DNA of 64,000 nt from Aurifilum marmelostoma (GCA_027559495.1 JAMXSV010000010.1:372001-436000), one strand, 5' to 3'. Counted from the first letter of the stretch, positions 24,179 to 37,270 are shown. Numbers and translations: made by a program. The notes: generated by a model from the sequence alone, not told the origin.

Positions 24179-24333
24179 ACGGAGCTTTTCTTCGTACGAC
24201 TTTGTAGTCTCTTGATGTTGTCAATGGGAGACAAGTCGACCTTATCGTGATGATGAATGCAACAAGGGTTGTCGGGGCCGGTCCGGCAACGGTCTCGGGA
24301 AGTGGTGCGGTACTATGCGTATTAGTTGCGTGG

Positions 24334-24346
24334 TAGGGTTAGGGTT
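24334..24346 (-). promoter_or_regulatory. telomere-like box upstream of the M20 gene
   Basis: The plus strand reads TAGGGTTAGGGTT, so the gene strand reads AACCCTAACCCTA, 156 bp before the ATG at 24178. The spacing and orientation nearly match the box before the bZIP gene (157 bp). Confidence 0.55.
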
Positions 24347-27300
24347 CCAGTCTCTGGCTAGTATCAGGAGTAGTAGTTACAACCGAGGTCATCTCAGCTT
24401 TCATGGTTGAGAACAAAACAACTGTTTGAGTAAGTGATAGTTTCATATGTATAATGAGCGTGTTGTATTTGCAAATGTGTACTTGGATATCATGGAATGT
24501 GGTGGGATATTGCCTTGGTTGGTGTAGTTGACGGGAAATTGTTACATCAACACAATAATTATATCCCACCTAAATTGGACACTCGAGCATGCTTTGTAGA
24601 AGGTCGTCGACAATACACACCTGAAAAAATGACATTAGCAGAGGTGTTCTTGTAACTCGAATACCCATCAAGACTGACCTCGACCTACCTGTTCTGGAGA
24701 AAGATCGGAAAAAGCTGTCAATAGTGAGTACCCTCACCCCCGGCCTGAACGTCTTGTCGTTTGTTGCTGCACACGATATAATTAGACACATGATCGTGCA
24801 GGCTGTGGACCAAGAGGCTCGGCGGGGCTAGTTACAAATAAGTTCAAGGGGAGTATGCAATAATCAAACTATATTTAATGCTTTTTTTCTCTCCACCGTC
24901 CAAGACGATCTGCCAAGTCTTTGACAAGAGCTGTCACCGGAGCCAAGACGCAGCCAAGAACGACAGCGTGGGCTGCTTTTTCTCCGATTTCCCCTTCTGG
25001 GTAATTATTGTGTCGTTATTGTTCGAGTCATTGTGGGACATTGTGGATATTCTCGTAGGCATCCGGGGCTGTCGACCGAGCTCGCTCTGGTGGGAGGGCC
25101 TTTGGGGGGGGCGAGAGGAATGCGAAGTCGTTGCATAGTTACTGTATTGGGCCGTTTCGGAGGGCTTGGGTCATTCCGAAGGATAATGATTACTACACAA
25201 GAGAATGCAAGGTTAGTTATGCCAAGTCAATGTGGAGTTGTGGTAACTATAGTGGAAGCCCAGGTTTGTACACTTTCTGGAACTTACTCCCACTTTTGGT
25301 CACTTGTCGTAGAGATGAAATAAGTCTCCTGCTTGACACAATTGTTGTACTTACTTGAAACCAACCAGGGCCTCAGGTTGAAGACACTCTTTGCCTGTTG
25401 TTGTGTTGAGAGATCACGTACGCCCCTAGGAAATCTAGCAGGCAGAAACTGACTGACTGTAGCGCAGGAGACAACAAGTATCTTGGAACTGAAGAGACCA
25501 GACCCAAGTGAGTGGTGCCCCAGGCAGTCTTATAGCCCACTCTATATACCAACAAGAAGCCAACCCAAGTCGCCTCCCCCCAGTCGACCATCGCCACACT
25601 GGGTCAGACCTGCACATGACCCCTCTGACCTGAGCTATCGTTGTCATCCAGCCCACCATCTCAAGCAACATCGACCCAAGCTGGCAGGGAGGTCAGCAGC
25701 TAAACCTTCTGGACACTTGACAACCTATCATTGCCCTCACCCACCGGGGAGTTGACCTGAGGAACCGGGAAGGGAGGGGGGGGGGGGGATGGAGACACGG
25801 GTACGCACGTTGTCAACCATGCGGGAACTACTTAAGCGTTCTCTGAGAGGGGGTGGGCTCGAACTTTGTTCCCACCAGCCCTCAGATGGTGGCGGCAACC
25901 ATCTGACAGGCTGAATACCGGGGGACTGGATACACTCTGCCCTGCTTGCCATGCAGGACCAATGCATGAGGATGGGGGGGGGGGGCTTCATGGTGGACCT
26001 GAAGTGGCGAGAAAACCCTATCGATCTCACATCTGAGGAGTGACCAGTTGCGACCTTGGAGAGGCTGCAGCTATCCTCGATGTACCTCTTAGTGCTCTTG
26101 ACTAGTCTGCAGAAATCATCAGCTCTTTTCGAGTGATGCAAAAGTTCGTGGTGATGATGTTTTCTCCCCCTTCTTCTGTGAAAAGCAAGTATGTGCTTAC
26201 ATGGCTGGACCGCCGTCTGGACGGCCCCGGTCAATGGAAGGACACTGGTACATCTTGTGCCAAGCAATATGTAATAAACTCGACAGGAATTCAGTATCCA
26301 ACAGTCATGTCGGCGCTTCTCGTGCATTGACAGTATTCCACCCTTTCTCCGCCCACGTACCATGGCTATATACGCCATGGCGTGTGTACATATGCATCTC
26401 TGCATGCATCTCATCCCAGAAACCACGTGCCGCCTACCCACCCAAAGGACCCGATACTCTCACATATAACATACAATTTAGCCGTGGATAAATATGTCCA
26501 GGCTTGAAGTGTCTCACGCACATGTATGTGGGGGTAGCTTGACTTTTCCTTTGGCGCGGAGGCCGCGCCGACATCGCGGTCTGGTGTGGTGTGCTTCCGA
26601 GGGGACAGCGGGGAGGTCCATCAAGCACCCGAGCCCAGGGGGAAGATGCCGTAAGCTTATTCTGCAGATAGGTCATATATAATCATGACCATGTCGCAGA
26701 GTTCTTGCCATACACATAGAGGGGGCTTGGTGGATGTTGGGATCTGTCACTTGACGAGAGCTCCTCCGGCACACAAAGCAGCCACGAGATGTTTTCTCAA
26801 CACCATTAGGCCAAAGCCAATTTATTAGTTGAATATCAGGGTATCGGAAACGTTGATATGACCAAGGACGGTGAAGTTCTTCTCGTCATAGTTCAATCCC
26901 CATTCCAACGTTGTTCCAAATCGCTACGCTTGTAGAAGGTCTCGCCACCTCCGGACCACCTCATCCGGTCTGCTCTCCGCTTTGCAGAATCGCTTCTCGA
27001 CCGCGAGATATCAATTGGGGTATGACTTGGAAAGAAAGCTTGTCTAGAAATACTTCAGTCTTGGCCCTTGAGGCTGCATATATGCAGTCCACTGCGCCTA
27101 GCATCGCTCCAGGTCCCATGTACGCGTCAGCATCGGAGGCATCTTCACTTGAAAGTGCGACGTGGTCCTGCGGCATCGTACCACATGGAAGCACTCCGCG
27201 CTACGGTCGAACTCTTTTCCATGAAAGAATAGAAGAAGAAGCCTTGGGACTCCGTTTTCAAAAATAGATGCAGAAAAGGGGGGAGGAAAGAAAAGAAATA

Positions 27301-29116
27301 CTCGGAATATGCGAAGATATATCCGAGCATTGTCGAGTCGTTTCGCCGGGGAACGTCCACTCGAACGAACCTGATTCATGATACAGTGATTAATGAATCC
27401 AAGGCTTGATTACGAGCTCTAAATCCTCGACCCCAGGTGTAGTAACCCTGACCATCGTTGAGGGCAATATTGTAAACAAATATTGAGAGACTATGCCAAG
27501 CCCAAGGTGATGAGATATCATCAGGAAGAAGTAAAGAACCTACCTACACTGTCCTTCAGATCCGAGACCCTCTGAGCGTACATGACTGATATCCTCACTC
27601 CTGGCCATGGAAACTCCGCTCTTTGCATTCCATGGGGCCCTGCAGTGGCGTTCTTGACCATCCACGATGTTCCCCTCGGAGCCTTGCTAGCCACCGTCAT
27701 AGTTTCTCGACACGTCATATCCTCCATCTCCTCTTCTCCAGCTGTCCATACCCTCCTGAATTTGTTTCCTCCGAGACGTGTAGTAAGACGGGACTCCGTA
27801 GGTTGTCAACACCCAAAGTCCTCTTCCAAGTCAGATTGGGTGCAGCAGCCCTTCTCATAGGCCCTCCCACATCATCATGTGGCCATCATCCTGCACCCCT
27901 TCCAAAGCATGCCAAGCTCATAGATCAAACCTCCACCAAAGAGCCAGAGATGGCTATCCCGACACCTCCTTTACCCCTCTTCTCTTATCCCCTCATCCTC
28001 TGGGTCAACTCTCATCCATCCCCATATGAAGTTCCACACTGTGCCGTAATACCGACCCCGTCTTCTGTCCCGCGGAATCTGGCTCCAGGATAGAGTATCA
28101 AGCAGGTCCCTCGCACTGCAGCAGGCGTGTCTCATCTCACAATCCAACGACAGGGATGAAGAGAAAAGTCCACGGACCATAAACGCCGTCTGCCTAGGTT
28201 GAAAAAATACCATCAAGGCGTTTCATATCCTTTGTCCAAGAGAATCTTTCCGATTCTTCTTGTCGCAGTTTTCAGCTCCATCCCCCGCTCTGCAGAGACT
28301 CGGGCGTTTCAAGATGTGTTTGTTATCTTACGGCCCAAGAAGCAGAACAGAAAAAACAATTACGGAACTCGATCGCCTTCTGGATCGAGAAGCTGACTTC
28401 TGGCCCATGCTGACCTGCGCGGCCTTCTTCTCTTCTGCGGCTTCCAAGAACAGCCGCTCATCCACGAAATGCTTACGCGTCCATGCGCGTTGCGGGAAGT
28501 CAGATCTTGACAATGTGGAATATGATATCTTTTCGGTGTTTTTTCTTTTTCTTTCCTCTTGCTATTTTTGTATAATCTCTGACAGAGCCTCATCCTTGGC
28601 TAATAGCTCACTGTCATATACAAGCCACGCCGGCGTCAAATGTGGCGGCTATTGCGAAAACGATGGCGTGATTACTGCTCATTTCTTTGAAAACAATGCT
28701 TACTCGTTGTATTACACCGCTTTATAGGAAGTGAGCAGGATTTCTATATATGTCGGCCCTCTTGGAATCCTATTCTCATTCCAAAAGTTTCTTTCACAAG
28801 AGAAAGAATTCGATTCAGAGGCGCCTGAACTGGTCAAATCATTCTTTCATCTGGATCATCGAATCCTATCCGTGTCATCCTATCTCCTGCGTTGATATGT
28901 TGACAGCAGCTTACCAGCTTTACAGAATGCCCAGAGTTGTTGAGACCAAGTCAGTCCCTATATACCTATGATGTTGGCAAAACAAACAAGGTATCATATT
29001 GGTGTGGCAGTGTTGTATGGGATCCAACGGATGTCTGGTCTATGACCATGGATTCACTTTGAGATGATGAATGGGAGATCAACCAAAGAAAACACAGTAC
29101 TGAAAGACAACCATGA
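24347..29116. other. gene-poor region, nothing recognised
   Basis: About 4.8 kb with only short, motif-free open frames on both strands. G runs occur at about 25777-25788 and 25974-25986. No transposon protein, tRNA or clear inverted repeat was noticed. Non-coding transcripts cannot be excluded. Confidence 0.5.
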
Positions 29117-29755
29117 ATGGGGCACTACACCAACACCAAGTTCAGGTCAATGGTCAGCACTGAGGTATATCAGGATGGACCGAAGACTCTCTTTGTTGGC
29201 ATTCTTCTTCTCTCAGACGAGCATAGCAAGTGCGTATGCAAAGGACTGAACTGCCCTCTGCATCTTTGGTCTTCTTGCTTCATTTCTCTTTCCCTTTTTC
29301 TAACGCAACCCTTCTTAATGCATGCCCGATTTCAGAACAAAATGGTCAGCACCCGGCCAGCAGCATATCAGACACCAAGACAACAAAGGAGAGACGGTCG
29401 GCCCAGGCATACACAAGACCCGATATCTGCGAACGGAGGACGGACCATCGCAGCTCAACCGCTATCTCCAGCAGCAGCAGCAGCAGCAGCAGCAGGTACT
29501 AGTCTAGGAAGGCACCAAGAAAGAAGAAACAACCCCAAGAACCAGAGCTACCTGCCCCTCTCATCTCTTCATCACACATACGAGGAAGGACCACACACAT
29601 CGAACCATCATTCCAACGCACCCACCTTCCCACAGACGCAGGGTCCAATGATTCCAGACCCGCTTCCATTCTACGCCGCGGTCGATCGCTGGAAGGCCCC
29701 CCCTCCCCCCCCTTCCGCCGCCCCGTTCCTGTCAACGGCCGAGATCGCACGGTAG
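29117..29755 (+). CDS. possible low-complexity hypothetical protein
   Basis: An ATG-initiated open frame of 212 codons. Its second half is more codon-like than its surroundings: 'MVSTRPAAYQTPRQQRRDG', then a poly-Ala run encoded by CAG/GCA repeats, His/Pro-rich sequence and a Pro run ending 'FLSTAEIAR'. No domain is recognised. The composition could equally reflect a CAG repeat in the distal upstream region of the AflR-type gene. A later ATG (29342) is also possible. Low confidence that it is translated. Confidence 0.25.
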   Translation: MGHYTNTKFRSMVSTEVYQDGPKTLFVGILLLSDEHSKCVCKGLNCPLHLWSSCFISLSLFLTQPFLMHARFQNKMVSTRPAAYQTPRQQRRDGRPRHTQDPISANGGRTIAAQPLSPAAAAAAAAGTSLGRHQERRNNPKNQSYLPLSSLHHTYEEGPHTSNHHSNAPTFPQTQGPMIPDPLPFYAAVDRWKAPPPPPSAAPFLSTAEIAR

Positions 29756-30030
29756 CCCGCGGGCCGCGAGTTGAGGAATACTACCACCGATTATGCAGGG
29801 GGGAGGATGAGGAGGGGGAGCAGGCAGGCAAGGAGAAAAAAAAAGAAACATGATGATGGGAGGAGTCTGTGTTGAACAAAGTGGGGTTATGATGCAGCTG
29901 CAGCCGCCGCGGCCTTGTCGCTGTACAGAGATTTTTGGGGGGGGGGGGGTAGGGAAAAAAAAGCAGGAGACAAGGTGAGTGCGTGCGAGAGATACCCACA
30001 TTCATCGCGGGCCCGAATCATACGCTGCGG

Positions 30031-30070
30031 AAGAAGAGGAGGAGGAGGAGGAGGAGGAGGAGGAGGAGGG
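30031..30070 (+). repeat. (GGA)n microsatellite
   Basis: About 13 GGA units; a purine-only tract able to form triplex or G-rich structures. Confidence 0.9.
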
Positions 30071-30409
30071 GCGGGTGACTTTTGGACTCCACCGACCGAC
30101 CTTCCCACTCAGAAGCTAGCTTGGGTTCTCGACAATGCATGAGAGAGAAGGACGAGGACAAAACGAGGTGGTGCGTCTTTTGGGATGCAGGTCTTATCTC
30201 TGCAGGAGAGGAGGAAGGGAGAGGGGGGGGGTCGAAGCTCATGTGTGTGTAGTGAGGTCATGGGGGGAGGGGGGAAGGGGGGTTGGATGTCTGGTTAACC
30301 TTGACGGGTAGCGCCACTTTGATTGGACTGGAGCAGATATGCGAGTGCGGGCTCGAGGTAGGAGGCAGGATGGATCTCGTTGGGTTTTACGATGGGACGG
30401 ACGGGGAGA

Positions 30410-30441
<32 letters not shown>

Positions 30442-31096
30442 CGTCTCGGAGTGGGACCCGGGAGAATGATACCTCATGATAATCGACGAGCAAGATAAAT
30501 GGGGGCAGGGGTGCATCTGCATGGACAGGGGCGAGGAGACGAGGGAGGGGGGGGGTCTACAGACTGTGATGGTTGTGGTGGTGGTGGTGGTGGTGGTGGC
30601 TGATGCAGGTGGAGCAAGGGGGGGGCTTGGTAAGTTAAAAGTGAACAAGTAGGTGTGTACCATGGTACTAACTACAATAGTAGTATGAAGAGAAAGAAAA
30701 GATAGAAAGAAAAAAGAGGAAGGAAAAATAACAAGGAACAAAAAAAAAAAAAAAAACCACCAAAAACCCATAGTACAAGGGAAATTCGAGGAGAGTTTCC
30801 GTGGGGGCGCACCCGAAGGGGAGCAAGAAGGGGGTATATGTCACATCTACCGCCCGCTTCTACAAGGAAGGGAACGAGGTCCGGCGGGAGGAAAGGAATT
30901 GTGGGCTCCCCTGAAGAGGGCCCCATCTAGGGGAGAAGGTCGCTTGTACGGCAACCTGCGAGATAAGAGAGGGAGACTGAGGATGGGCTATGAGAGCAGG
31001 AAAGGAGGACAAGAACGAGGAGAGAGAGAGAGTGTGTGTGTGAATTAGGTTAGGCGTCCAAAGGAAGACGAGAACCGACACGGACGGCACTCAAAG

Positions 31097-31097
<1 letters not shown>

Positions 31098-31145
<48 letters not shown>
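31098..31145 (+). repeat. (TG)n microsatellite
   Basis: About 24 uninterrupted TG units, one of the longest dinucleotide repeats in the window. Confidence 0.95.
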
Positions 31146-31147
<2 letters not shown>

Positions 31148-31560
31148 TGATATGCACCTAAGCACTAGTTTGCCCGTGAGGGCATATTGTATGCTCCACA
31201 GGATGGTGTCGAGGACGGGTGACCCACCTCGCACACCCTCCTGGCCACTCCATTCTTTTTTTTTTTTTTTTCTTTTTGCCCCGTCCCAACGTACTGCAGA
31301 GTATGTCAAGTGACCTGATGTGGCTTGAGGACTCAGAAGCGCAGTGACGTCGAGGCAGGGCGGGCCGGGGGATTATCGAGATGCCTCTTTCATGAGGCTT
31401 GAGTTTGCGAGGAGGGGCTGGGCAAGAGGAGAATTACTGACGGTGACCGACCAGCTCTTGGTTGTCGTCGTAACACTGTTGCTTGCCCACCCCGATGAGT
31501 CCTGTTTCTTCATCATGATGTCAGTATCTTCCTGCTGCGATAGGGCCGTTACATGCAAGC

Positions 31561-31591
31561 CCTCCTCCTCCTCCTCCTCCTCCTCCTCCTC
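31561..31591 (+). repeat. (CTC)n microsatellite
   Basis: About ten CTC units, the complement of the GGA tract 1.5 kb to the left, so the two form potential inverted partners. Confidence 0.9.
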
Positions 31592-33056
31592 GTGATTCCC
31601 CCATAATAATAACTTGATTCTCGCATGCCGGCATGCCACCTGTTGCTATCTCCCTCGGTGCCCTCGGCCTGCCGCGCGATAATATCCTTCCTCGAGAGGG
31701 CCACTTTGGACGGTCGTTCAGGAATTGCCTCTGACGCAAAAAGCAGGTCGCTGTATGAGAGAAGGGGTGGAAAACAATAATGAGCTAAGACGCATCTCGA
31801 GTCGACCAAGGTTCCATGATGGCCTAGTTCTTTCTCAAGACACACACACACACACACACACACACCACCTCTCTGCCATACTTTTCATAGTACACACACA
31901 CCTCTTGAGGAGTCAAAAGTGACTAAACCAGAGCCCGACATCCTTTTTGCCACCCCTAAGCCAGAGCCAGGAATGGAAAAAGAAAATGACTTATATGTAG
32001 GAGACAAAAGAGAAGCCCCGAATATCCAGCAGCCTTTCTCAGAAATCTGGGGTGTGGAGCGGGGTCGGCAGTCGGCCGTTGAGAGGCCCGACCTTTCTCT
32101 TCGAGCTCAGTTTCAGCTTGCGCCCCTGGCCGACCTTCCTAAACTGTGCAAAAAACCTGCTTGCCTGCTGCTGCCCGTCGTGGCAGGGACCTCATATTTT
32201 CCAAAGTGGCGGCGGCGGCGGAAAAGAAGGAGATCATTTTTTTAATAAAAAAAAAATGAAAAATAACGTGTCGAACGAGGCCTCCTCCCTCCCTCCCTCC
32301 CTCCCAGGACTGGTCCGACAATGGAGATGCACAAATTGCAGCATAAAAATCTCGTATCGTATTATTATTACTACTAGTTTGAATCAAGAGAGAGAAAATG
32401 GGAAAACGACACAAAATGGTTAGGTTTAGAGTTACTATGTCATGTATAATGGATGGTTGTTATGAACACCCTAACTGTAAGCGGTCGCATCGCCGACTCC
32501 CTGATAAGGACGAGCAATGAGGAGGAAGAGAGAGGGCGGGAGGGGGGGCCAGTGAGGAAGGACTGTGGATACGCAGCCGGGATGGGAGGGAGGGATGAGC
32601 AGATTCTCACAACAAAGGACAAGAAGAAAAAAGATGCAGCAAGCTTGGGGTGAACAGGACGGTTGTGATCAGTCGTATCCGTCTTTTTTTTTTTTTTTTT
32701 TTGTTTCTCAGGCGACCAAGCTGAAAATATAAACAAAAGTCTTGCTTGATAATTTATTTATTTATTATTCAGCTTGCGGCTCGGCTCTGGGATCCCATTG
32801 GCCTCCGAGTCGATCTCAGATCACCTGAGCACGACATGGACCCTGTGGCGATCCCCCGTCAATTGCGACAAGGCTCTTGATCTACCGCTAAGGGAGGATC
32901 TGCCGGCACTGGCAGATGCAAATCACCGGTACTGTCAAAAGGAGTTTAGAGGAGGGGCCAAACCCCCCCCCTTCCTCTTCCCCCGAGGGAAATTGTCTAG
33001 TTAACCCGAGGAGGCAAAGGCCCTGTAAGTTAATAACATGGACGCTTATTATTATT

Positions 33057-33090
<34 letters not shown>

Positions 33091-34665
33091 AAAAATGGCA
33101 AGGCTGGGATGATGGGAAGCTTCGTCGAGAAGGACCACGGTTCGAGTGAATTACCCTATTACTGCCCAGCAGAGAAGACCGTAGACAGGGAGGAGCAGGC
33201 AGGAAAGGGAAGCAAAAATTTAGGAAGCGGGAAACAGCGGCATAACTTTACTTTTATCTTTAATTCTACTTGGACGACAGTCCGCAGGACAGGGGACAAA
33301 AAAGGGCCCCAGGACTCGTCATCCAGCTGCGCGTCACCTGCGCCGATGGGACACTCACTCGCACGAGAGACAGAGACCAGAGAAAGCGGTCTCCAGGAAC
33401 TGTCCCATATGGAAGGCACAGGCATGACCAAAGACGGCAGCCAAGCTGGGCCAGGCCTTTCTTTGTTTACGAAGCGGGCACTTGTGGTCCCGGCAGAGAG
33501 TCCTCGTCATCTCGCATGCCGCTACCTGAGGGGATACGCGTTTGGCCACGACGACTTGCAGAGGGACAAGAGGGGAACGGGAATGCGTCGTTTGAGGTTT
33601 AAAAATAAGCTTGAATGTGTATTCATATAGAGCGCAGGCTCGTCAATTGCATCGGTTTGTTGGTCTAGAGACAGGTTGTTGTGATTGTTCTACGAGCCTC
33701 ATGTCGATCTTAACTCGATCCTTGTCTGCTTCAGACTTCTTGGACAGGTCCTTGCTACAGACAGCCCGTTTCCGAATTCTGCCGAACCCCTCTCGCCGAT
33801 TTCCTTCGCATTCTCGTCTGCAAGACCCCACTCCGTATCATCAACGTACGAGCTGCGCCCGGCTGTCGTTGAAGGTTGTCGTTGCTTTGTTGTGCGTTTG
33901 GCCATTGAATTACAGAAAAACTTGTTGTTATTTCTCATCTACCATGATCGATCAGGAAAAGAAGGCACAGTCAAACAGGATGCTTGGTTTTATTTGATTT
34001 CATCATTGCTTTACCGCAGTACTATCGTTCGGCGGGGGATCAGAAGACAAACTCGGACATATTTCCAACACGAGAAGACATAAGCGCGAGACACAGAGTT
34101 CCTTTCACAGCTAATCGACACGGCACCTCACGGTCCTCACCATCAGGATTGCATTTTTGCCCCAATCTCACACAATTGCTTGGACGGTTGCACATACAAT
34201 AAAAGAAGAAAACAGGGTAGTTCGCAGCGAGAAGAATCAGTTTATTGCCACCCAACCTGCGCCGTATCGGTCTGAACAAGGTATATCGAGAAGAATAAAA
34301 AGAAAAGAAAAAAAAGCGCACAAAAAGCCTCTCCTTTCTCAGTCTCCCAGAGAATATCATCACAGCAAGCCACCCAGGTTTGATTTGTTTGAACAAACAA
34401 AAGAAAAGAAGGGAAAAAAAAAAGAAAAAGAAAAACACACAAAAGGCCACCATCCCCTCTCCATTTGTTTGGAAAGAAAACGCTCCATGAACCTCCTAAC
34501 GTTTGTTGATCCGTCAAAGGTACATGCATCTTTTTTCATGCGTCATCATAGAACACAGTCTTCTCTCTCTCTCTCTCTCTCTCTCTTAAGACGACAACAA
34601 CAAGGACAAAAGAGAAACACGACACATATATATATATATAGAAACACAAAAGGCGTGATCTCGGT

Positions 34666-36315
34666 TCAGGACTTGAGCGACGCGATGGTCCTGCTGAGCT
34701 CACACTTGAGCCAGGTGCCCAGGGCCGAGTAGATGTCGTTGACCTCCCCGGTGGCGAGCTCGTCCCTGCCGTGGATGCTGAGCAGCTCGATGAGGTTCCC
34801 GGCCTTCTTGATCTCGGACAGCAGCAGCTGCTTCTGCAGGGCCTGCTGCGCGGACTCGTCGTCGACGCTGAAGGCGCCCACGGAGAACTGCATGGGGGTG
34901 ACGACGAACTGGCCGCTGGTGGGGGACTGCTGGTGCTGCTGCTGGTGCTGGTGGTGGTGGTGGTGGGCGGCGACGACGGGGGAGCCGGGCTGCACAAAGG
35001 CCATGGAGGGGCTGGAGGAGGCGCTCAGGGGTGGGGTGTTTTGCTGGTGGTGGTGGTGGTGCTGGTGCTGAGGGTGGTGTTGGCCGCCGCCGCCGAGGGA
35101 GGCAAAGTAGTCCCACGAGGTGGTGGGCTTGGTGCAGCCCGCCGCCAGCTGGTACCACATGAGGATCTTGGAGGTGATGGAGGCATACAGCATGGCCATG
35201 TGGGGGGACTTTGAGCACGAGCACTTGAGGAGCTGGTGCATGTTGTTGACGGCCTGCTTGTTGCGGTTGAGCACCTTGTCCATGGTCTGGACCATGGGCT
35301 CGCCCTTGGCCAGGGCCAGGCCCTCCTGGCGGGTGCTGAGCGTCTCGAGCGTCGAGCACGCCAGCCTGTGGCAGTTGTGAGGCTCCGGGGCCGCCGGGTG
35401 TGTGGTTACTACTGCTGCTGCAGCCGCCGCCGCCGCCGCCATCATGGTGGCGTCTGGGAGGCCGTGGTAGGCGTCGAGGGAGGAGGCGCGCGAGGACGAG
35501 AGCGAGGGGGGTACCGACTCGGCGTCCGAGGTCGACGGCGGCGTGTGCATCAGCTCGTCGGGGTGCACCCACTCGGCAAAGCTCTGGAAGTCGGACGAGG
35601 GGAACGTCAGGTCGAGCGGGTCGACGGTGCCCCGCGGGTCGGGCCCCATGGTGGCGGCCGTGGGGCTGTCCGAGAAGGAGAAGGGGTCCTCGAAGGTGTC
35701 CATGGTGGCTGGCGACCGGAGGAAGAGGTCATGGTGCCCCGGGTAGACGCTGGTCATGGCCATCAGGCTGTCCTCGAGGCCAAAGTTGTTGCTGGTGGTG
35801 GTGGTGGTGGACACGGGTGTGGGCTCGTACTTGATTGGTCTTGGGGCCCCGGAGAACTGGCGGAAGTCAGCAGGGCAGCACGAGGCCATGCTGTTGGTGT
35901 GGTTATGGCTCTGCTGCTGCTGCTGCTGCTGCTGTTGTTGTTGTTGCTGTTGTTGTGTTGCTCCCTGGGCCAGTGGTCGGGGCATGGTCTCGGCAGAGAC
36001 GCTGGTGTCGACGGGAGGCTTCTTTCGTGGTGCCTTTCCGAATTTTCTCGACAGTCCGTACACGCAGTTGAGGCCACCTGCGACACAGCGGCCGCAGCGG
36101 GGCTGGGTCTTGTCACAGCGCACCTTGGCGGCGCCGCAGGCATCGCAGGAGGAACGGAGCTTGGGCGGGCGCCTTGGTGTGCCCCTCGCATTTGTCGCGG
36201 GCTGCTGGACTGTGGGCGTATGGCTCAGAGAAGGGGCCATTGTGACAGGCGGTGGGGGAGTTCCTGATAATGATGATGATGATGAGGAAGCAGCAGGGGA
36301 TGTGGGCAAGGGCAT
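34666..36315 (-). CDS. AflR-type Zn2Cys6 transcription factor, single exon
   Basis: Intronless 549-aa frame starting at ATG 36315. After a Ser/Pro-rich leader, 'KLRSSCDAC' opens a zinc cluster with cysteines at 57, 60, 67, 74, 77 and 84 (CX2CX6CX6CX2CX6C), followed by the basic 'RKFGKAPRKK', as in the aflatoxin-regulator (AflR) group. A glutamine run (plus-strand CTG/TTG repeat 35911-35956) and Asp/Ser-rich activation-like sequence follow. The C-terminal half resembles the AflR regulatory domain: 'NCHRLACSTLETLSTRQ', 'MVQTMDKVLNRNKQAVNN' and 'KSPHMAMLYASITSKIL', then a His/Gln-rich insert and 'QLLLSEIKKAGNLIELL'. AflR family members usually control a secondary-metabolite cluster. None is visible here, since about 10 kb on each side has no biosynthetic gene, so this one is probably a global or developmental regulator, or an orphan. 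Confidence 0.9.
   Translation of the reverse strand: MPLPTSPAASSSSSSLSGTPPPPVTMAPSLSHTPTVQQPATNARGTPRRPPKLRSSCDACGAAKVRCDKTQPRCGRCVAGGLNCVYGLSRKFGKAPRKKPPVDTSVSAETMPRPLAQGATQQQQQQQQQQQQQQQSHNHTNSMASCCPADFRQFSGAPRPIKYEPTPVSTTTTTSNNFGLEDSLMAMTSVYPGHHDLFLRSPATMDTFEDPFSFSDSPTAATMGPDPRGTVDPLDLTFPSSDFQSFAEWVHPDELMHTPPSTSDAESVPPSLSSSRASSLDAYHGLPDATMMAAAAAAAAAVVTTHPAAPEPHNCHRLACSTLETLSTRQEGLALAKGEPMVQTMDKVLNRNKQAVNNMHQLLKCSCSKSPHMAMLYASITSKILMWYQLAAGCTKPTTSWDYFASLGGGGQHHPQHQHHHHHQQNTPPLSASSSPSMAFVQPGSPVVAAHHHHHQHQQQHQQSPTSGQFVVTPMQFSVGAFSVDDESAQQALQKQLLLSEIKKAGNLIELLSIHGRDELATGEVNDIYSALGTWLKCELSRTIASLKS
35911..35956 (-). repeat. polyglutamine-coding CAG/CAA repeat
   Basis: A mixed CAG/CAA repeat within the AflR-type gene encoding about 15 consecutive Gln (residues about 120-135). 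A second His/Gln-rich stretch is encoded near 34930-34970. Such runs are common in fungal activators and vary in length between strains. Confidence 0.9.
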
Positions 36316-36818
36316 GACAACAAAAGGTGGGAAGATGTCCTTGATATATCAAGAAGGAGGAGGGGGAGAGTACGATATATTTATGGAGTGGTGGTGTGTA
36401 GTTGTCGCTGATGATGTCGACTCTCAATCTCTCGATCGAAGGAGATCTTCTTGTCGAGGTGATCGGGAGAGAGAGAGAGGAGGGGGGGATAGAGAGAAGG
36501 AGATGACGGCTGGCTCGATACTTGTATCACAACAAGTGCTCTGCAGCAAACAAGAAGGAAAAGGCAAACCTGAGAGCGTCTTCGGCCGAAGATCTCCTCA
36601 CCATGACACGGAGCTTCCTCTCGAGAAGGGGAAGTGGACGGGGGGGGGTTGCAGTGCAAGGGGCTGACAAGCAGGTTACCCCACGCGGTGGTGGCCACAC
36701 CCACGTTGGTCGACCATTGCATGCATGAGCTGTCACTTTCGCGCTGGAGACAGAGACCCAGAGCGGACTGGACTGGGTTCTGGTCCTCTCGGGCCGGAGT
36801 CAAAGAGACAGGCGAAGG

Positions 36819-36820
<2 letters not shown>

Positions 36821-36853
<33 letters not shown>

Positions 36854-36871
36854 TGTGTGTGTGTGTGTGTG
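36821..36871 (+). repeat. compound (GA)n(GT)n microsatellite
   Basis: About 15 GA units pass directly into about 10 GT units. An almost identical arrangement recurs at 37271-37319, but the flanks of the two copies do not match, so they are not a simple segmental duplication. Confidence 0.95.
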
Positions 36872-37270
36872 AGTGTGAGTGAGAGAGAGTGATGTAGTAA
36901 GTAACTCGACCTGAGTGTGGGGTTGTACTCTGTACAGAATAGCGTCCAGCAGGAGCCAGGGGGGGGGGGAGGAAGAGAAAGAAAGTGACAAGGGGAAGAA
37001 AGGGGGGGGGGGGAGGGTCTCCTCCAGGTGAGAGAGATGTATGTAGGTACTTACGGCATGTACGTACATATCATATCTCTCTTGACGCACACCAAAGTCC
37101 ACATATCTATATGTCGGGTCTGACTGTATCCACAGGCAAACCGGTCCAAGTTACAAGGGCAAGTGAGGCGTGGGCGTGGACCCTTGTGCGCTCGAACCTG
37201 CCCCGTGAGGACTGTTCCGGCGATGTTGTGCATCGTGGGTGGATGTGTGGATGGTAAGCCAGCCGGAGGA

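Larger units (their letters stand above)
29756..34665. other. microsatellite-rich region downstream of the AflR-type gene
   Basis: No supported gene. It is dense in simple repeats: (GGA)n 30031-30070, (GA)n 30411-30440, (TGG)n 30568-30600, (TG)n 31098-31145, (CTC)n 31561-31591, (AC)n 31841-31864, (TG)n 33059-33088, (TC)n 34561-34587 and (TA)n 34626-34640. The last few hundred bases before 34666 are probably the 3' UTR of the minus-strand regulator. Confidence 0.6.

Noticed and set aside
26911..27267. Possible transposase remnant (a minus-strand 'LGAVDCIY' string)
   Set aside because: The short resemblance to Harbinger-type proteins does not extend in either direction, and no terminal repeats were seen.
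35236..36267. Plus-strand open frame over the AflR-type gene (343 codons)
   Set aside because: Low-complexity mirror of the regulator, including a poly-Leu run that is just the complement of its Gln repeat.
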